DNA of 64,000 nt from positions 4,399-68,398 of the forward strand of contig JBFWUW010000036.1 of the NCBI GenBank assembly GCA_050247075.1. The letters are read 5' to 3'. The stretch is from JBFWUW01 sp050247075 (GTDB lineage: Bacteria > Planctomycetota > Planctomycetia > Pirellulales > JBFWUW01). How positions within the stretch are numbered: the stretch's first letter is position 1; each line of letters begins with the position of its first letter. A model generated the notes under the pieces. That model worked only from the letters and a program-made list of their open reading frames with translations. It ran no database searches and was not told where the DNA came from. Below are positions 1 through 10,300 of the stretch, piece by piece. The position numbers and the translations under genes were made by a program.

Positions 1-123
1 GATATCCTCAATCTTGGTCCCGGCGAAGCCCTGCTCGGCGAACGCCTCGACCGCCGCCGCGACCAATTCTTGCGGCCGGGCCTCCTTTCGCCGGACCCGT
101 TTTTTGGAAGGAGTATCAACCAT
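1..123 (-). CDS. TetR/AcrR-family transcriptional regulator, N-terminal part only
   Basis: Reading leftward from the ATG at 123-121, the visible 41 codons give a basic N-terminus followed by the start of a TetR helix-turn-helix (LVAAAVEAFAEQGFAGTKIED). The gene runs off the window, so its ligand-binding domain is not seen. It is divergent from a DevBCA-type exporter, and the region between them carries two near-identical palindromes. The likely role is a local repressor of that exporter, released by a small ligand. The family call is secure from the HTH pattern; the target is inferred from position. Confidence 0.8.
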   Translation of the reverse strand, partial: MVDTPSKKRVRRKEARPQELVAAAVEAFAEQGFAGTKIEDI

Positions 124-234
124 GGGTGCCTTTGGTTTGAGAGATCAAACTCGGATTATCGCCGTCGAAGACGACTCCTACGGGGGCCAATCGGCGTTGG
201 AATCGCCTTTTACAACTTGTTTTCGGTCATGGCC

Positions 235-263
235 TTGACTTCTAATGACCGATTGGTCATTAT
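235..263 (+). promoter_or_regulatory. Predicted promoter of the DevBCA-type exporter operon
   Basis: A -35 box TTGACT (235-240) lies 17 bp before a -10 box CATTAT (258-263), pointing to the exporter genes. A TetR-type palindrome fills the spacer, so bound repressor would cover the polymerase site. Boxes match 5/6 and 4/6 of the sigma-70 consensus. Confidence 0.5.
243..262. promoter_or_regulatory. TetR-type operator 1 (perfect palindrome)
   Basis: TAATGACC-GATT-GGTCATTA is a perfect inverted repeat with 8-bp arms and a 4-bp centre, the usual size for a TetR dimer site. It sits between the -35 and -10 boxes of the exporter promoter and about 120 bp upstream of the tetR start. Confidence 0.7.
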
Positions 264-271
264 TAGCAGAG

Positions 272-291
272 TACTGACCAGACGGTCATTA
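272..291. promoter_or_regulatory. TetR-type operator 2
   Basis: TACTGACC-AGAC-GGTCATTA matches operator 1 in both arms except for one base. Its centre is 29 bp from that of operator 1, close to three helical turns, so two dimers would lie on the same DNA face. It covers the expected transcription start of the exporter operon. Confidence 0.65.
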
Positions 292-322
292 GTCAAGCCG
301 CAACTAATTGCAGACGCGGAAA

Positions 323-1543
323 ATGAGCATGGTTGAGCGAAGCCGCCGCGATAACGCCGAGCCTATGCCGAAGGTTGTAACCACGTCATCGGCCAAGGTC
401 CGCGTGCCGCCAGACGCCAACGATTTGCCTTTGGAAGTGGTCAACCGGCCGGCTGAAATTGCCATTGTAAGTGGCAGTGGTTCGCTATGGCGCAAGCTGC
501 TGGCAGGCGGCCTGCTGTTGGTGCTAGCAGGGCTAGCGTGGACGTTCCGCATCGAGCTGATCGAACGACTGCGTGGCGGCCGAGAAACGGCACCAATCTC
601 GGTTACCGGCGGCAGCCCGCAACCGCCGCGGGTTTACGCCTTGGGGCGTTTGGAACCGAGCGGTGAAACGATTTCCGTCGCCGCGCCCAGTGGGACGAAC
701 GATGCGCGGATCCAATCGCTGAAGGTTGCCGAGGGAGACCACGTAGCGGCCAACGACCTGTTGGCGGTATTGGACAACGAACGTCAATTGCTAGCCGCCC
801 AGCAAGTGCGAGAACACCAATTGGCCCAACAGCGGTCCAAGCTAGTTCAAACCCGCACCGTTGTGGAGACGACCCGCGCTTCGCTGGAAGCTTCGCTCCG
901 TTCATCCGAGTCGGCCGCAGTCAGCGCCAAGCTGAAGTACGAGCGACGGCGGCGGTTGAATCAAACATCGGCCGTGACCCAAGAAGAAGTGGACGACGCG
1001 CGATTGACCTGGCAACAGGCGGCGGAGAAAGTTCTTGAGCTAAAAGCCAATTTGCAGCGGTACGCGGTACCCGCCAACGGCGAACCGGTCGATCTGGCGG
1101 TGGCCCGCCGCGATGTGGAAGTGGCCGAAGCCTCACTGGCCGCGGCCGTGGCTGACTTGGAACATGCCTATGTGCGCGCCCCCAAGGAGGGCGTGGTGCT
1201 GGAGATTCATCTGCGGCCTGGTGAGCGGATTGGCCAGTCGTCGTTGCTAGACATGGGGGCTACCGAAAAGATGATGGCCCGAGTGGAAGTGTACGAGAGC
1301 GACATTGGCCGCATTCAACCTGGCCAGGCGGTGGTCCTGTCTGGAGCGGCGCTGGACGCGACGCTCAATGGCGAGGTCGAGCGAATCGCGGCCTTCGTCA
1401 AGCGGCAAACGGTGGTCGATGCCGACCCGGCCGCTTATACAGACGCTCGCGTGATTGAAGTCATGGTGCGGCTGGATGGCCCATCATCGGAACTGGCCCG
1501 ACGGTTTGTCGATTTGCAGGTGCGGGCGGAGTTTGTGCCATGA
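323..1543 (+). CDS. devB: HlyD/DevB-type periplasmic adaptor of an ABC exporter
   Basis: This is a membrane-fusion protein of about 406 residues. It has a basic cytoplasmic N-terminus, one membrane helix (LLAGGLLLVLAGLAWTF), a lipoyl-type half (ALGRLEPSGETISV), a long alpha-helical hairpin rich in Gln, Glu and Ala, the second lipoyl half (AYVRAPKEGVVLEIHLRPGE) and a beta-barrel end. The ALGRLEP motif and the DevC/DevA genes that follow fit the DevB group, which links an inner-membrane ABC exporter to an outer-membrane channel. No TolC gene is present here. The start is uncertain: ATG 323 is chosen, with TTG 308 and ATG 365 as alternatives. It overlaps the next gene by 4 bp. Confidence 0.85.
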   Translation: MSMVERSRRDNAEPMPKVVTTSSAKVRVPPDANDLPLEVVNRPAEIAIVSGSGSLWRKLLAGGLLLVLAGLAWTFRIELIERLRGGRETAPISVTGGSPQPPRVYALGRLEPSGETISVAAPSGTNDARIQSLKVAEGDHVAANDLLAVLDNERQLLAAQQVREHQLAQQRSKLVQTRTVVETTRASLEASLRSSESAAVSAKLKYERRRRLNQTSAVTQEEVDDARLTWQQAAEKVLELKANLQRYAVPANGEPVDLAVARRDVEVAEASLAAAVADLEHAYVRAPKEGVVLEIHLRPGERIGQSSLLDMGATEKMMARVEVYESDIGRIQPGQAVVLSGAALDATLNGEVERIAAFVKRQTVVDADPAAYTDARVIEVMVRLDGPSSELARRFVDLQVRAEFVP

Positions 1544-2718
1544 CCGCCTTGCTGACACACGTCTTGGGACGATTGCCAGTCGGCTGGCTGCAATTGCAAC
1601 ACAATAAGACACGGTTGCTGGCCGCCGTGGGGGGAGTGGCCTTTGCCAACGTGCTGATCTTCATGCAGTTGGGCTTTATGAGCGCCCTGTTCGCCACCAG
1701 CGTGCAGACGCATCGCTCGTGGGATGCCGAGGTGTTTGTGGTTAGCTCCGACTTCCGCGCGCTGCGCGAGGCCAACCCGCTGCCGCGCTCGCGGATGTAC
1801 CAGGTGCTGGGGATCGAAGGAGTGGCGGGTGCCACGCCGGTCTATGTGGCCACCACGACTTGGACCAACCACGAAGGGAACGACACCACGAACTTTCGGG
1901 TGATTGGCGTCGATCCTGACAGCCGTGTGTTTGCCGATCCGGTGCTGCAAGGCAAGCTGGTGCAATTACAGCTTCCCGATCGGGCCATCGTCGATACCAA
2001 GACTCGTGACTTTCAACCAGAGATACGGGACCAACTGGCCCGCGGCGAGCCATATGAGATAGAGATCTCTGGCCGCAAGCTGACGCTGGTCGAGACCTTT
2101 CAGCAGGGAGCGTCTTTTGATGTTGACGGTTCGCTGATCGTTTCGGACCAGACCTTTTTGCGGTTGTTTCCCCAGCGGCGGCCGGGGACTCCCTCGGTCT
2201 TGTTTGTGCATTGCCGTCCCGATGCCAACCCGGCAGCCGTGGCCGAAGACATCAACCGGCACCTACCCGAACATGATTCCAAAGCCTTCACCAAGCCAGG
2301 ATTTGTCGCCGCGGAACAAAGCTATCAGGCCAAACAGACGCCGATCGGCTTCGTGTTTGGCTTCGGGGTGGTGATCGGCATGATCGTGGGGCTGGTGATT
2401 GTGTACCAGGTGCTGGCCACGGACGTGCAAGATCATCTCTCCGAGTATGCCACGTTCAAGGCGATTGGCTACGCCCCGCGGTTTTTTCTGAGCATCGTGT
2501 TTGAAGAGGCGATCTGCCTGGCAGCCTTCGGCTTTGTACCGGGCTTGGGTATTTCGCTGGTTTTGTATCAGGTGGCGGCCCGAGCTACCGCGCTGCCTAT
2601 TTCGATGCCTTGGACGCGGCCGTTGTTTGTGTTTGTCATGACAGCCGTGATGTGTACGTTGTCCGGTGCCATCGCCACCCGCCGGCTGAATGCCGCCGAT
2701 CCGGCGGACTTGTTCTGA
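1540..2718 (+). CDS. devC: DevC-type ABC exporter permease (FtsX-like)
   Basis: A 392-residue permease. It has an N-terminal membrane helix (LLAAVGGVAFANVLIFMQLG), a periplasmic domain of about 220 residues and three C-terminal helices in the FtsX arrangement: one near residue 275, a second after the cytoplasmic stretch YATFKAIGYA, and a last one ending in a short tail (RRLNAADPADLF). The periplasmic core with DTKTRDF and the LIVSDQTF stretch is typical of DevC, which works with DevA ATPase and DevB adaptor to export lipids or related amphiphiles across the envelope. The ATG overlaps the devB stop (ATGA). The substrate in this organism is unknown. Confidence 0.85.
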   Translation: MTALLTHVLGRLPVGWLQLQHNKTRLLAAVGGVAFANVLIFMQLGFMSALFATSVQTHRSWDAEVFVVSSDFRALREANPLPRSRMYQVLGIEGVAGATPVYVATTTWTNHEGNDTTNFRVIGVDPDSRVFADPVLQGKLVQLQLPDRAIVDTKTRDFQPEIRDQLARGEPYEIEISGRKLTLVETFQQGASFDVDGSLIVSDQTFLRLFPQRRPGTPSVLFVHCRPDANPAAVAEDINRHLPEHDSKAFTKPGFVAAEQSYQAKQTPIGFVFGFGVVIGMIVGLVIVYQVLATDVQDHLSEYATFKAIGYAPRFFLSIVFEEAICLAAFGFVPGLGISLVLYQVAARATALPISMPWTRPLFVFVMTAVMCTLSGAIATRRLNAADPADLF

Positions 2719-2743
2719 CCAGCCACTAGCCAGAAAAAACTCC

Positions 2744-3490
2744 ATGCCGCCCAGTTTGCCGCATACCGCCGAGAGTGCCCACGGCCGCCAGGGCATTGTG
2801 GAAACGATCGTTGCACGGGGGCTGTCGCACTCGTTCGGCATGGGTGCCACGCGCGTCCGCGTGCTGCATCAGTTGGATCTCACGATTCGCCGCGGCGAAG
2901 TGGTGATGTTGATGGGACCATCCGGGTCGGGCAAGACGACCTTGCTGACGTTGGTGGGCTGCCTCCGCGCAATCCAGTCGGGCAGCGTTAAGTTGTTGGG
3001 CCAAGAGCTGCACGGTGCCAGCAACGTTACGCTGATGCACATGCGCCGCCGGCTCGGTTTCATCTTTCAAGCCCACAACCTGCACGAAAGCCTGACGGCC
3101 ATGCAAAATGTCCGCACGGGCCTGCAGGTTCACGGTCCCCAGGCGGTGCGCAATGGGCAGGCCGCCTGTCAGCGGATGTTGCAACTGGTCGGGCTGGGCG
3201 ACCGGTTGCACTACACGCCCGACAAGCTATCGGGCGGGCAGAAACAGCGCGTGGCCGTGGCCCGCGCGTTGGTGGGCAATCCCCAGGTGGTTTTTGCCGA
3301 CGAACCGACGGCTGCCCTCGACAAAGACACAGGCCACAATGTGGTCGAGCTGTTGCGTAAACTGGCGGACGAGCGGGGGACTTCAGCCTTGATCGTGACG
3401 CACGACCACCGTGTGTTAGACGTGGCCGATCGCATCGTTGAGATGGAAGACGGGCGGATCATGAAGAACCACGGCCACCACGATGAATAG
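2744..3490 (+). CDS. devA: DevA-type ABC exporter ATP-binding protein
   Basis: A complete ATPase of about 248 residues with Walker A GPSGSGKTT, a Q-loop in FIFQAHNLHESLTA, the signature LSGGQKQRVAVARAL, Walker B VVFADEPTAALD and the switch His in VTHDHR. The insert GASNVTLMHMRRR is typical of the LolD/MacB/DevA group that pairs with FtsX-like permeases. The start is placed at ATG 2744, 25 bp after devC; an upstream in-frame ATG at 2690 lies inside devC and gives an N-terminus unlike the family. It is the last gene of the operon and converges on the next gene. Confidence 0.88.
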   Translation: MPPSLPHTAESAHGRQGIVETIVARGLSHSFGMGATRVRVLHQLDLTIRRGEVVMLMGPSGSGKTTLLTLVGCLRAIQSGSVKLLGQELHGASNVTLMHMRRRLGFIFQAHNLHESLTAMQNVRTGLQVHGPQAVRNGQAACQRMLQLVGLGDRLHYTPDKLSGGQKQRVAVARALVGNPQVVFADEPTAALDKDTGHNVVELLRKLADERGTSALIVTHDHRVLDVADRIVEMEDGRIMKNHGHHDE

Positions 3491-3504
3491 GCGCGGCTAC
3501 TATG

Positions 3505-5790
3505 TCAGCGGCCTACATCCTGGCTGGCCGCGCGGCGCAAGTTTTGTTCGGCATTTCTTAGATTGTTGGCCGCGGACTCTAGCGATGGTTGCAGGGCTAC
3601 GGCACGGCGAAAATGCCCCGCGGCCGATTTCCAGTCGCCCGCGCGGGCTTCCAAGATGCCCAAGTTGTTGTGAGCGTGGGCAAAGTTGGGCTTAAGTTGC
3701 AACGCCTGTTGATAATGAAGGCGGGCTTGCTGGGGATCTTCCGCGGCCAGCAGGGCGCCAAGATCGTTGTGCGATTCGGCGTGGCCGGGAAAACGCTCCA
3801 CCGCTTGGCGGCAGGTCCGCGCTGCTGCCTGGCGATCACCCGCCAGGCGTTGTGTGCGTGCCAAAGCCAACCATGTATCCGGCTGATCGGACAATTTCGC
3901 GGCCCACTCGGCATGAAATAGCGCGGCGGAAACGTCCTGTTCCAACAGCCGCTGCTCCGCTAATTGCTGGTGCCGTTCCGCCAGTCCGGCCCGGTCTGCC
4001 TCTGGCAAGGCCGCGCCTTGGGCAAATCGCGCCAGGGCATCGATGTCGCCAGCAACTTCGTCTTGGGGATCCAATTGCAGCACGCGTTGCGCGGCCAGGG
4101 CTGCCGCGGGCCAGTCGTGGCGCCGGGCCAGCACGGCGGCCCGCTGGAGTTGGGCCTTGACCGATTGGGGCGATGTTTCACAGGCTAGTTCCGCCCTTTG
4201 TTGTGCTTCGGCCAGCCTGTTCTGCCGCAGCCGCAATACGGAAAGATTGAGCTGCGAAGTCAGCTTGTTGGGGAAGTGCCGCGCGGCACTCTCAAAGTAG
4301 CCTTCGGCCTGGGCGAGCTCACCCTGTTCAAACCAGTATCGGCCCAGATTGCCCAACGCGGCGGCACTGTGGGGATTGACTTGCTCTGCGTGGGTAAACA
4401 GCTCTAGATCATTCCGCCAAACCTGGCTTTGTTGATGCGTGCGCCAAGCCAAGGCCAGCCAAATCAACACTCCCACGGTGGCCGCGAGTTTTCGCCGAGA
4501 AGCCGCCTTCGCGGATTTCGCTAGTCCGTCGGCCCACCAAGCCACGCACCATACCGGACCGAGCAAGGCCAGATAGGCGTAGCGGTCGGCGACGGTGGAG
4601 TAGTCCTGGTATTGAAACGGTATCATCCCCAGCACTGGTGCCAGGGCCGCCACGAACAACGCCGCGCCGATGGCCAACCAGCGGCGGCGCGAAAGCCACA
4701 CGGCCACTGCCACCGCGACCGGCGCCCACATCGTGATGTAACCAACGCCCGACTCCACGACGCGGAAGGGTGTGCGGCCGTAGTCGATGCCCAGCGCCTC
4801 GGGCCAGACGAGCTTGTACAGGTAAAAGGCCAGCGCGTCGGCCGCGACGATCGGACGCATCAGCAGCGGAACGGCATGGTGCATGGCCTCGTAAGATTGT
4901 TCGCGGCTGCTGATCCAGGCGATGCCCACGACCAGCACGCCCCAAGGTGCAAGTTCAAGCGCGGTCTGGCGGGCGGAACGGCCCAGCCAGCCCCAACTCA
5001 ACACGGCCGCCAAGAGCGGCCCGGCGGCGGCGGATGACTTTGCCAACAGCGCCAGTCCAAACAGCAATAGCGCCAACAAGTATAGCGCGAGGCAGATGGC
5101 ACGCCTTGGTGCAGGTTCCTGGCTGGCTCGCCTGGCTCTGTCAGCCTCGATATAGGCGATATAGCCATTCAGCGCGGATAGAAGCAGGGTCGCCGCCAAG
5201 AGGCCGCGCGCCTCGGAGACCCAGGCGACCGACTCAACAGCTAGCGGATGAACCAAAAACAGTGCCGCTCCCCACGTTGCCCCACCAATGCCGCAGCCCA
5301 GGCACCGCAATAACCGCCAGGCTAGCCAAACGTTGGCGACTTGCAACGCCAAGTTGCCAGCGTGGAACAGCGAGGCATTGAGCCCGCGGCCAGCCGTGCC
5401 GAACAAGGTGTCGACATGGGCCAGAACGGCCCACCAAGAGTATGCCAACGGGTTGTACAACCGCTCGAAGGGTGCCTGCCAGAGCCGTGCCAAATTGGCC
5501 AGCCACGGTGGTCCAAAGAAGGGGTTATCTCGCAAATGCAAATGGTCGTCCCAACTCACGAACTCATAGCTCAGAGTGGTCCAATAGAGGGTTAGCGTAG
5601 CGGCGGCCAACAGGGCCAGGGCGGCCACGGGCAAAGGCCGCCAGGCATTCGCTTTGGCGGAGGGCTTGGGAGTTGCTCGAGCCACGCGGCACAAAGTCTT
5701 TCTACGGGTGTGCAAGCCTTCGAGATGAACGGGCGCGGACTCGATTGACGCTCTACATGGCAAGTTCCGTTCGAAAACCGCCGTTGCCAA
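3505..5790 (-). CDS. TMTC-like multi-pass membrane protein with C-terminal TPR repeats
   Basis: About 761 residues. The first 450 hold many hydrophobic helices with the motif pattern of TMTC-type proteins: FVSWDDH, NPLAYSWW and HPLAVESVAWVSE in the early loops. Residues 465-760 are a run of tetratricopeptide repeats (for example AAALGNLGRYWFEQGELAQA and AHAHNNLGILEARAGDWKSA). In eukaryotes this architecture belongs to protein O-mannosyl transferases; bacterial relatives are mostly uncharacterised, so a lipid-linked glycosyltransferase role is only an inference. No ATG precedes the first membrane helix; TTG 5790 is the best in-frame start seen. It converges on devA with a 14-bp gap. Confidence 0.75.
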   Translation of the reverse strand: MATAVFERNLPCRASIESAPVHLEGLHTRRKTLCRVARATPKPSAKANAWRPLPVAALALLAAATLTLYWTTLSYEFVSWDDHLHLRDNPFFGPPWLANLARLWQAPFERLYNPLAYSWWAVLAHVDTLFGTAGRGLNASLFHAGNLALQVANVWLAWRLLRCLGCGIGGATWGAALFLVHPLAVESVAWVSEARGLLAATLLLSALNGYIAYIEADRARRASQEPAPRRAICLALYLLALLLFGLALLAKSSAAAGPLLAAVLSWGWLGRSARQTALELAPWGVLVVGIAWISSREQSYEAMHHAVPLLMRPIVAADALAFYLYKLVWPEALGIDYGRTPFRVVESGVGYITMWAPVAVAVAVWLSRRRWLAIGAALFVAALAPVLGMIPFQYQDYSTVADRYAYLALLGPVWCVAWWADGLAKSAKAASRRKLAATVGVLIWLALAWRTHQQSQVWRNDLELFTHAEQVNPHSAAALGNLGRYWFEQGELAQAEGYFESAARHFPNKLTSQLNLSVLRLRQNRLAEAQQRAELACETSPQSVKAQLQRAAVLARRHDWPAAALAAQRVLQLDPQDEVAGDIDALARFAQGAALPEADRAGLAERHQQLAEQRLLEQDVSAALFHAEWAAKLSDQPDTWLALARTQRLAGDRQAAARTCRQAVERFPGHAESHNDLGALLAAEDPQQARLHYQQALQLKPNFAHAHNNLGILEARAGDWKSAAGHFRRAVALQPSLESAANNLRNAEQNLRRAASQDVGR

Positions 5791-5990
5791 CCCATAATTA
5801 TCAGATAGGAAAAGACGGAGTCGGTCAACGGGCCTTGGTGGGCCAACGCGCGGGGCCTATTGCGTTTCGTACGGCCAATGAACCCAGGCCGACCAACGGG
5901 AATGCCGAAAGCTATGCAATTTGACGCGCTCGCAATGGATCATTATCCAAACGAACCGCTATACGACTTTGGTCGAATAAGGCCTGGAGA

Positions 5991-7076
5991 TCAATCCATT
6001 TCCCGCACTTTGCAAACCACAATGGTGATATCGTCCGGTTGCGGGCGGCCCTGGGTGAATTGGTTCACCCGAGAGCGCAAGACCGCCACGATTTCATCGG
6101 CCGATTTGTCGCGGTTCTCGCGGACAGCTTGCAGGCAACGCTCCGTGCCGAAGTGGTTGCCCTGCGAATCGCGGGCTTCGCCTAGACCGTCGGTTGTCAT
6201 CAAAATGACCTGGCCAGGCACGAGTGGGATTGGCGGGGCGCAAGGAATGGCTAGCTCCTCTTCCACGCCCAGCGGCAGCGACGTGCTGGCTAGCCGTTGC
6301 ACTTCGCCATTGGGGGCCAACAAATGTGCCTCGTGGCCGGCACCGGCGTAGGTTAGCAAACGGCTAGCGGGATCGAACGACGCCAAGAAGAGGGTCACGA
6401 ATTCCTGGTCGGTATCCTCGGCCAGTACGCGATTGGTAAGTGTGAGGATTTCGCCCAGGTCGTCGTAGGCCAGCGTTAGCGCACGCAAATAGGCTCGCGT
6501 TTCGGCCATCTACAGCGCCGGCCCCAAGCCATGCCCGCTCAAATCCCCCACGGCTATGCCCACCGCGCCGCCGCGCAAGGGCATAAAGTCGTAGAAGTCG
6601 CCGCCGACCTGGCTGGCCGGATAAGAAGCACCCGCGATATCGAAATGGCGCGAGTCGGGCGGGCTGCTGGGGAAAATTCGCTTTTGAATCTGCTGGGCCG
6701 CCAACTCGCTTTCATGGGCCTGGCCCAAGGCGGCCTCCGCGCGTTGTCGTCGCGCGGTCAGGCTAGCCAAGGCAATGGCCGCCCCAAACACGGTGAGCAA
6801 CCGCGGCGCGTCGTGCCAGGTCAATTCCAACTGGCCGACGGGCGGCAAGAACAGGAATTCCAAACTCAGCGAAGACAATACCGCCGCCAGCAGCCCTGGC
6901 CCCGCACCGCCATACCAGGCACTGAAGGCCACGCCGACGAACAGAATAGGACCGGAAACCTGGCCGGGAAATGTCGGCTGGATCAACGCACGAACGGCAA
7001 GTGCCAGCAGTATCGACGCACCAACTGCCAAGATCATCAACAGATATCGGGGCAACGGCTTCAGGCGGGCGAGCAT
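5991..7076 (-). pseudogene. SpoIIE/PP2C-type phosphatase with DUF4118-like membrane domain, interrupted by an in-frame TAG
   Basis: Start ATG 7076 follows an excellent ribosome site (AAGGAGGT, about 6 nt spacing). Domain order is several membrane helices like the KdpD DUF4118 region (residues 10-105), a short coiled linker, then a PP2C domain with GGDFYDF, GDLSGHG, TTDGLGEA and DDIT. At 6512-6510, codon 189, an amber TAG falls directly after GHGLGPAL and before MAETRAYLR, with the frame unchanged on both sides. Related phosphatases read ALLMAETRAYLR at this point, so one base change (for example TTG to TAG) explains it. The downstream half has no ribosome site. It is a fresh pseudogene, a sequencing error or an unusual readthrough. 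Confidence 0.8.
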
Positions 7077-7382
7077 GCGCTGACCTCCTTGAGCGTGCAA
7101 GAAATAACTCTCTACGCTCGCGCTGCGGCGGCCCCAAGCAGACGCGGCGTGTGGCCCCCTGCCCACGAACCATGCCACCCATCCTAACAGGGTACAGGAC
7201 TTAATCCCATGAAATGGCCAGATATTTCTGGATTCGTTTTCGTTTTAAGCGACCCGCGGCTTGGCTATCATGCGGGTTGAACTGGGAAGGCGATTGATTG
7301 CGGTCTGATGCGGATTGCCAATCAAGGACGATTCGCCGCGGAGCGCGCTACCTGGTCCCGTGGAGAATTGGGAGACAGACCT

Positions 7383-10300
7383 ATGCCAACGTTGATTGTA
7401 GTACGTCCTTCCGCGAGTCGAACGTTGTGGCAGTTCTTGGCCATGCTGGCCGCCTGTTGTGCGTTACCATCCGTGACGAAAACAGTCCGGGCCCAGGAAG
7501 AGCCGCTGTTCACCAAGACACTGAATGTCGAGCCACAACACATTTCGACCGACGAATCGGTGACGTATGACTACGATATTGTTTACGTCCGCGCGTTACG
7601 CGCCGGCGACGACCAGCACAAACGGTTCTACACCGATTTCTCGCAACCCGTCACCTTGGAGCCTGGGGCCGATCTTGTCTTGCTGCACCCCGACGGCAGC
7701 GAGGAACTGCTGGTAGCGGGCGGGGAGGGTTCGATTACCGATCCGGTTGTTTCCTTCGATGGCGAGTGGGTGTATTACGTCCACATTTACAACCTGGCGG
7801 AGCGTTCGCAGTGGTCGCCGCCGCGCGACGGAGCCGACATTTTCAAGATTCATCTGGCCACCCGGCGCGTGGTGCGGCTGACCAACCAGCAGTTCACACC
7901 CAATACCGGCGCGGCCAACTGGTCGTCCGACTATCGCACGCCACAAGAGGGCAAAACGCATTTCGACTTGGGTGTCTTCAACATGGGCCCCCATCCGCTA
8001 CCTGGCGGGCGGATTGTGTTCACTAGCAACCGAGACGGGTTTCGGCCCTCGAAGGGCTACCCGGCGATCGCCTTGCAGTTGTTTGTAATGGACGACCGCG
8101 AGGAAAGCATTGGCGAGGAAGAACCGCACCCGGCCAATCTGGAAAAGATCGGCCATCTCAATATCGCCGGCGCGCTTCACCCGGTGACGTTGGCCGATGG
8201 CCGGATCATGTTCAGCACGTTGGAGTCGCAGGGGATTCGGAGTGAGATTTCGTGGGGCATTTGGACGATCCACCCCGACGGCACCAATTGGGCACCGCTG
8301 GTCAGCGCGTTCGATCCAGGGGGAGCTTCCAACGGGTTCCACTTTCAAACGCAACTTTCCGACCGCTCGATCGTGATTGAGGAGTACTACAACCAAAACA
8401 ACAGCGGTTTCGGTGCCTATCTCAAGTTGCCGTCCTCTCCGCCGGCCGATTCGCCGGCATTCGGGCCGGCCTATATGCAAGACCCGCGGAACACGCCGCT
8501 GCGCTTTGGCCGTTTCGATAACGGCAAGGGCAAGATGTACCACTTGCCGTTTGTGCCGGCGGGGGCCGTTTCGCTGACGCCTTTCGCGCTCAATGGGGAA
8601 GGCCCGGCCGACTCCTCGGTGCTGGCCGATCCCCATTCGCCCAAGGTCGGCAAAGTCACGCACCCGTCCGGTGCGCCCGATAACCACTTGTTGACAATCT
8701 GGTCGCCCGGACCGGCCAACCACCAGTACAAGTTCCCGCCGCAGATCGACGGGGGCATTTATCTCATCAAGCGGGGAGAAGTGCTGGAAGAACCGGGCCA
8801 AATGCTGCTTATCAAGAATGATCCGCAATACAATGAGAGTTGGCCGCGGGCCGTGGTCCCCTATGCACGCATTTACGGCCAAAAGCAGCCCAAGCTGCTG
8901 CCACGCCTGGCCAACGACGGCGCTCTGTCGCGGCATTTGCCGGCGGGTACTCCGTTTGGACTGATCGGTTCGTCCAGCCTCTACAAGCGAGAAAGCTATC
9001 CCAACGGCACCGTGCCGGAAGGCAAGACCACGTCTGAGTACGCCGGCGGCCGCGACCCGTGGCGCGGGCTGGATGCCTTTACCAGCCACGGCAATGGCAT
9101 GCCAATCAACTGGCATAACCAAGGAGCCGATGTCGGCTTGTACAACAACGAAGATATCCACGCGCTGCGCATTCTGGCGATGGATCCCACGACCGACCGG
9201 CATCGAGGGGCGAAGTCGGGCCGGCTGTTCCATAGCCATGCCATGGAACGGCTGCGGATTCTGGGGGAAATTCCCGTGCGCAAGTTTGGCCAACCCGCGA
9301 CCCAGTACGGAACCAGCGACGACGGCCAACCGCTGGACCCCGACGGCAATCCCGATACCAGCTTTCTGGCCAAGATACCGGCCGACGTGCCATTTACCTT
9401 TCAGACCTTGGACAAAGATGGCCTGGTGCTGAACATGTCGCAGACCTGGCATCAACTGCGTCCCGGCGAGATCCGCCACGACTGTGGCGGCTGCCACGCC
9501 CACAGCCAGCGCCCCACCGAATTTCAGCAGACGTTGGCCGCCCAGCCCGACTATGCACTGTTCGATTTGACAAAACAATCGCCGCTGATTGCCGCGCGTG
9601 AACCCGTACAAGCAGCGCGCACCAGCGGTTCTGGTGTCTTGGTATCGCGTGCAACCGAAGATGGCCGCCAGTACGACAACCTAGACGCAACCACCCTGAA
9701 CTTTGCCGAGCGTCCCGTCACGGTAGAGTTTCAGCGGGATATTCGCCCCATTTTGGCGAGAAGCTGCACGGCATGCCATAGCGGCCAAAGCCCGCGGCCT
9801 GCCGGAAATCTCGTCCTGGACGACGACTCGCCCCTGCAGCACGAGCATTGGGGTGTGTTTCCCAATACTTATTACAGGTTGGCTCTCGACGCCAGCGGGC
9901 AATACGGCCACAAACCGGTGGGCTACGATTCGTGGGGCTATCCGCAGGCCTCGCGATATGTCCGCAAATTCCAATCTCGCCGCAGCCTTTTGGTGTGGAA
10001 GATTTTTGGCCGGCGGCTGGATGGATTTGCCAACGACGACCATCCGTCGGAATCGTCCCCTGGAGCGGGCGACCTGGTTCATGCCGGCCAAACCCTGGAC
10101 CCCAAGCAATATGCCTCGCGGGCCGATATTGATTTTGTGGGTAGCGTCATGCCGCCGCCAGAGGCCGTTCGCGCGGGCAAGGTCCAGCCGCTCAGCGATG
10201 AGGATCGGCGGACCTTAACACGGTGGATCGACCTGGGCTGTCCGATCGACTTGGATTACGATCCACAAGAACCGGCCGAGAACGGGCTGGGCTGGCAGCT

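Noticed and set aside
7998..9611. A 537-codon minus-strand frame inside the HzsA-like gene
   Set aside because: It is antisense to a recognised protein with haem motifs and has no family resemblance; high GC content favours such shadows.
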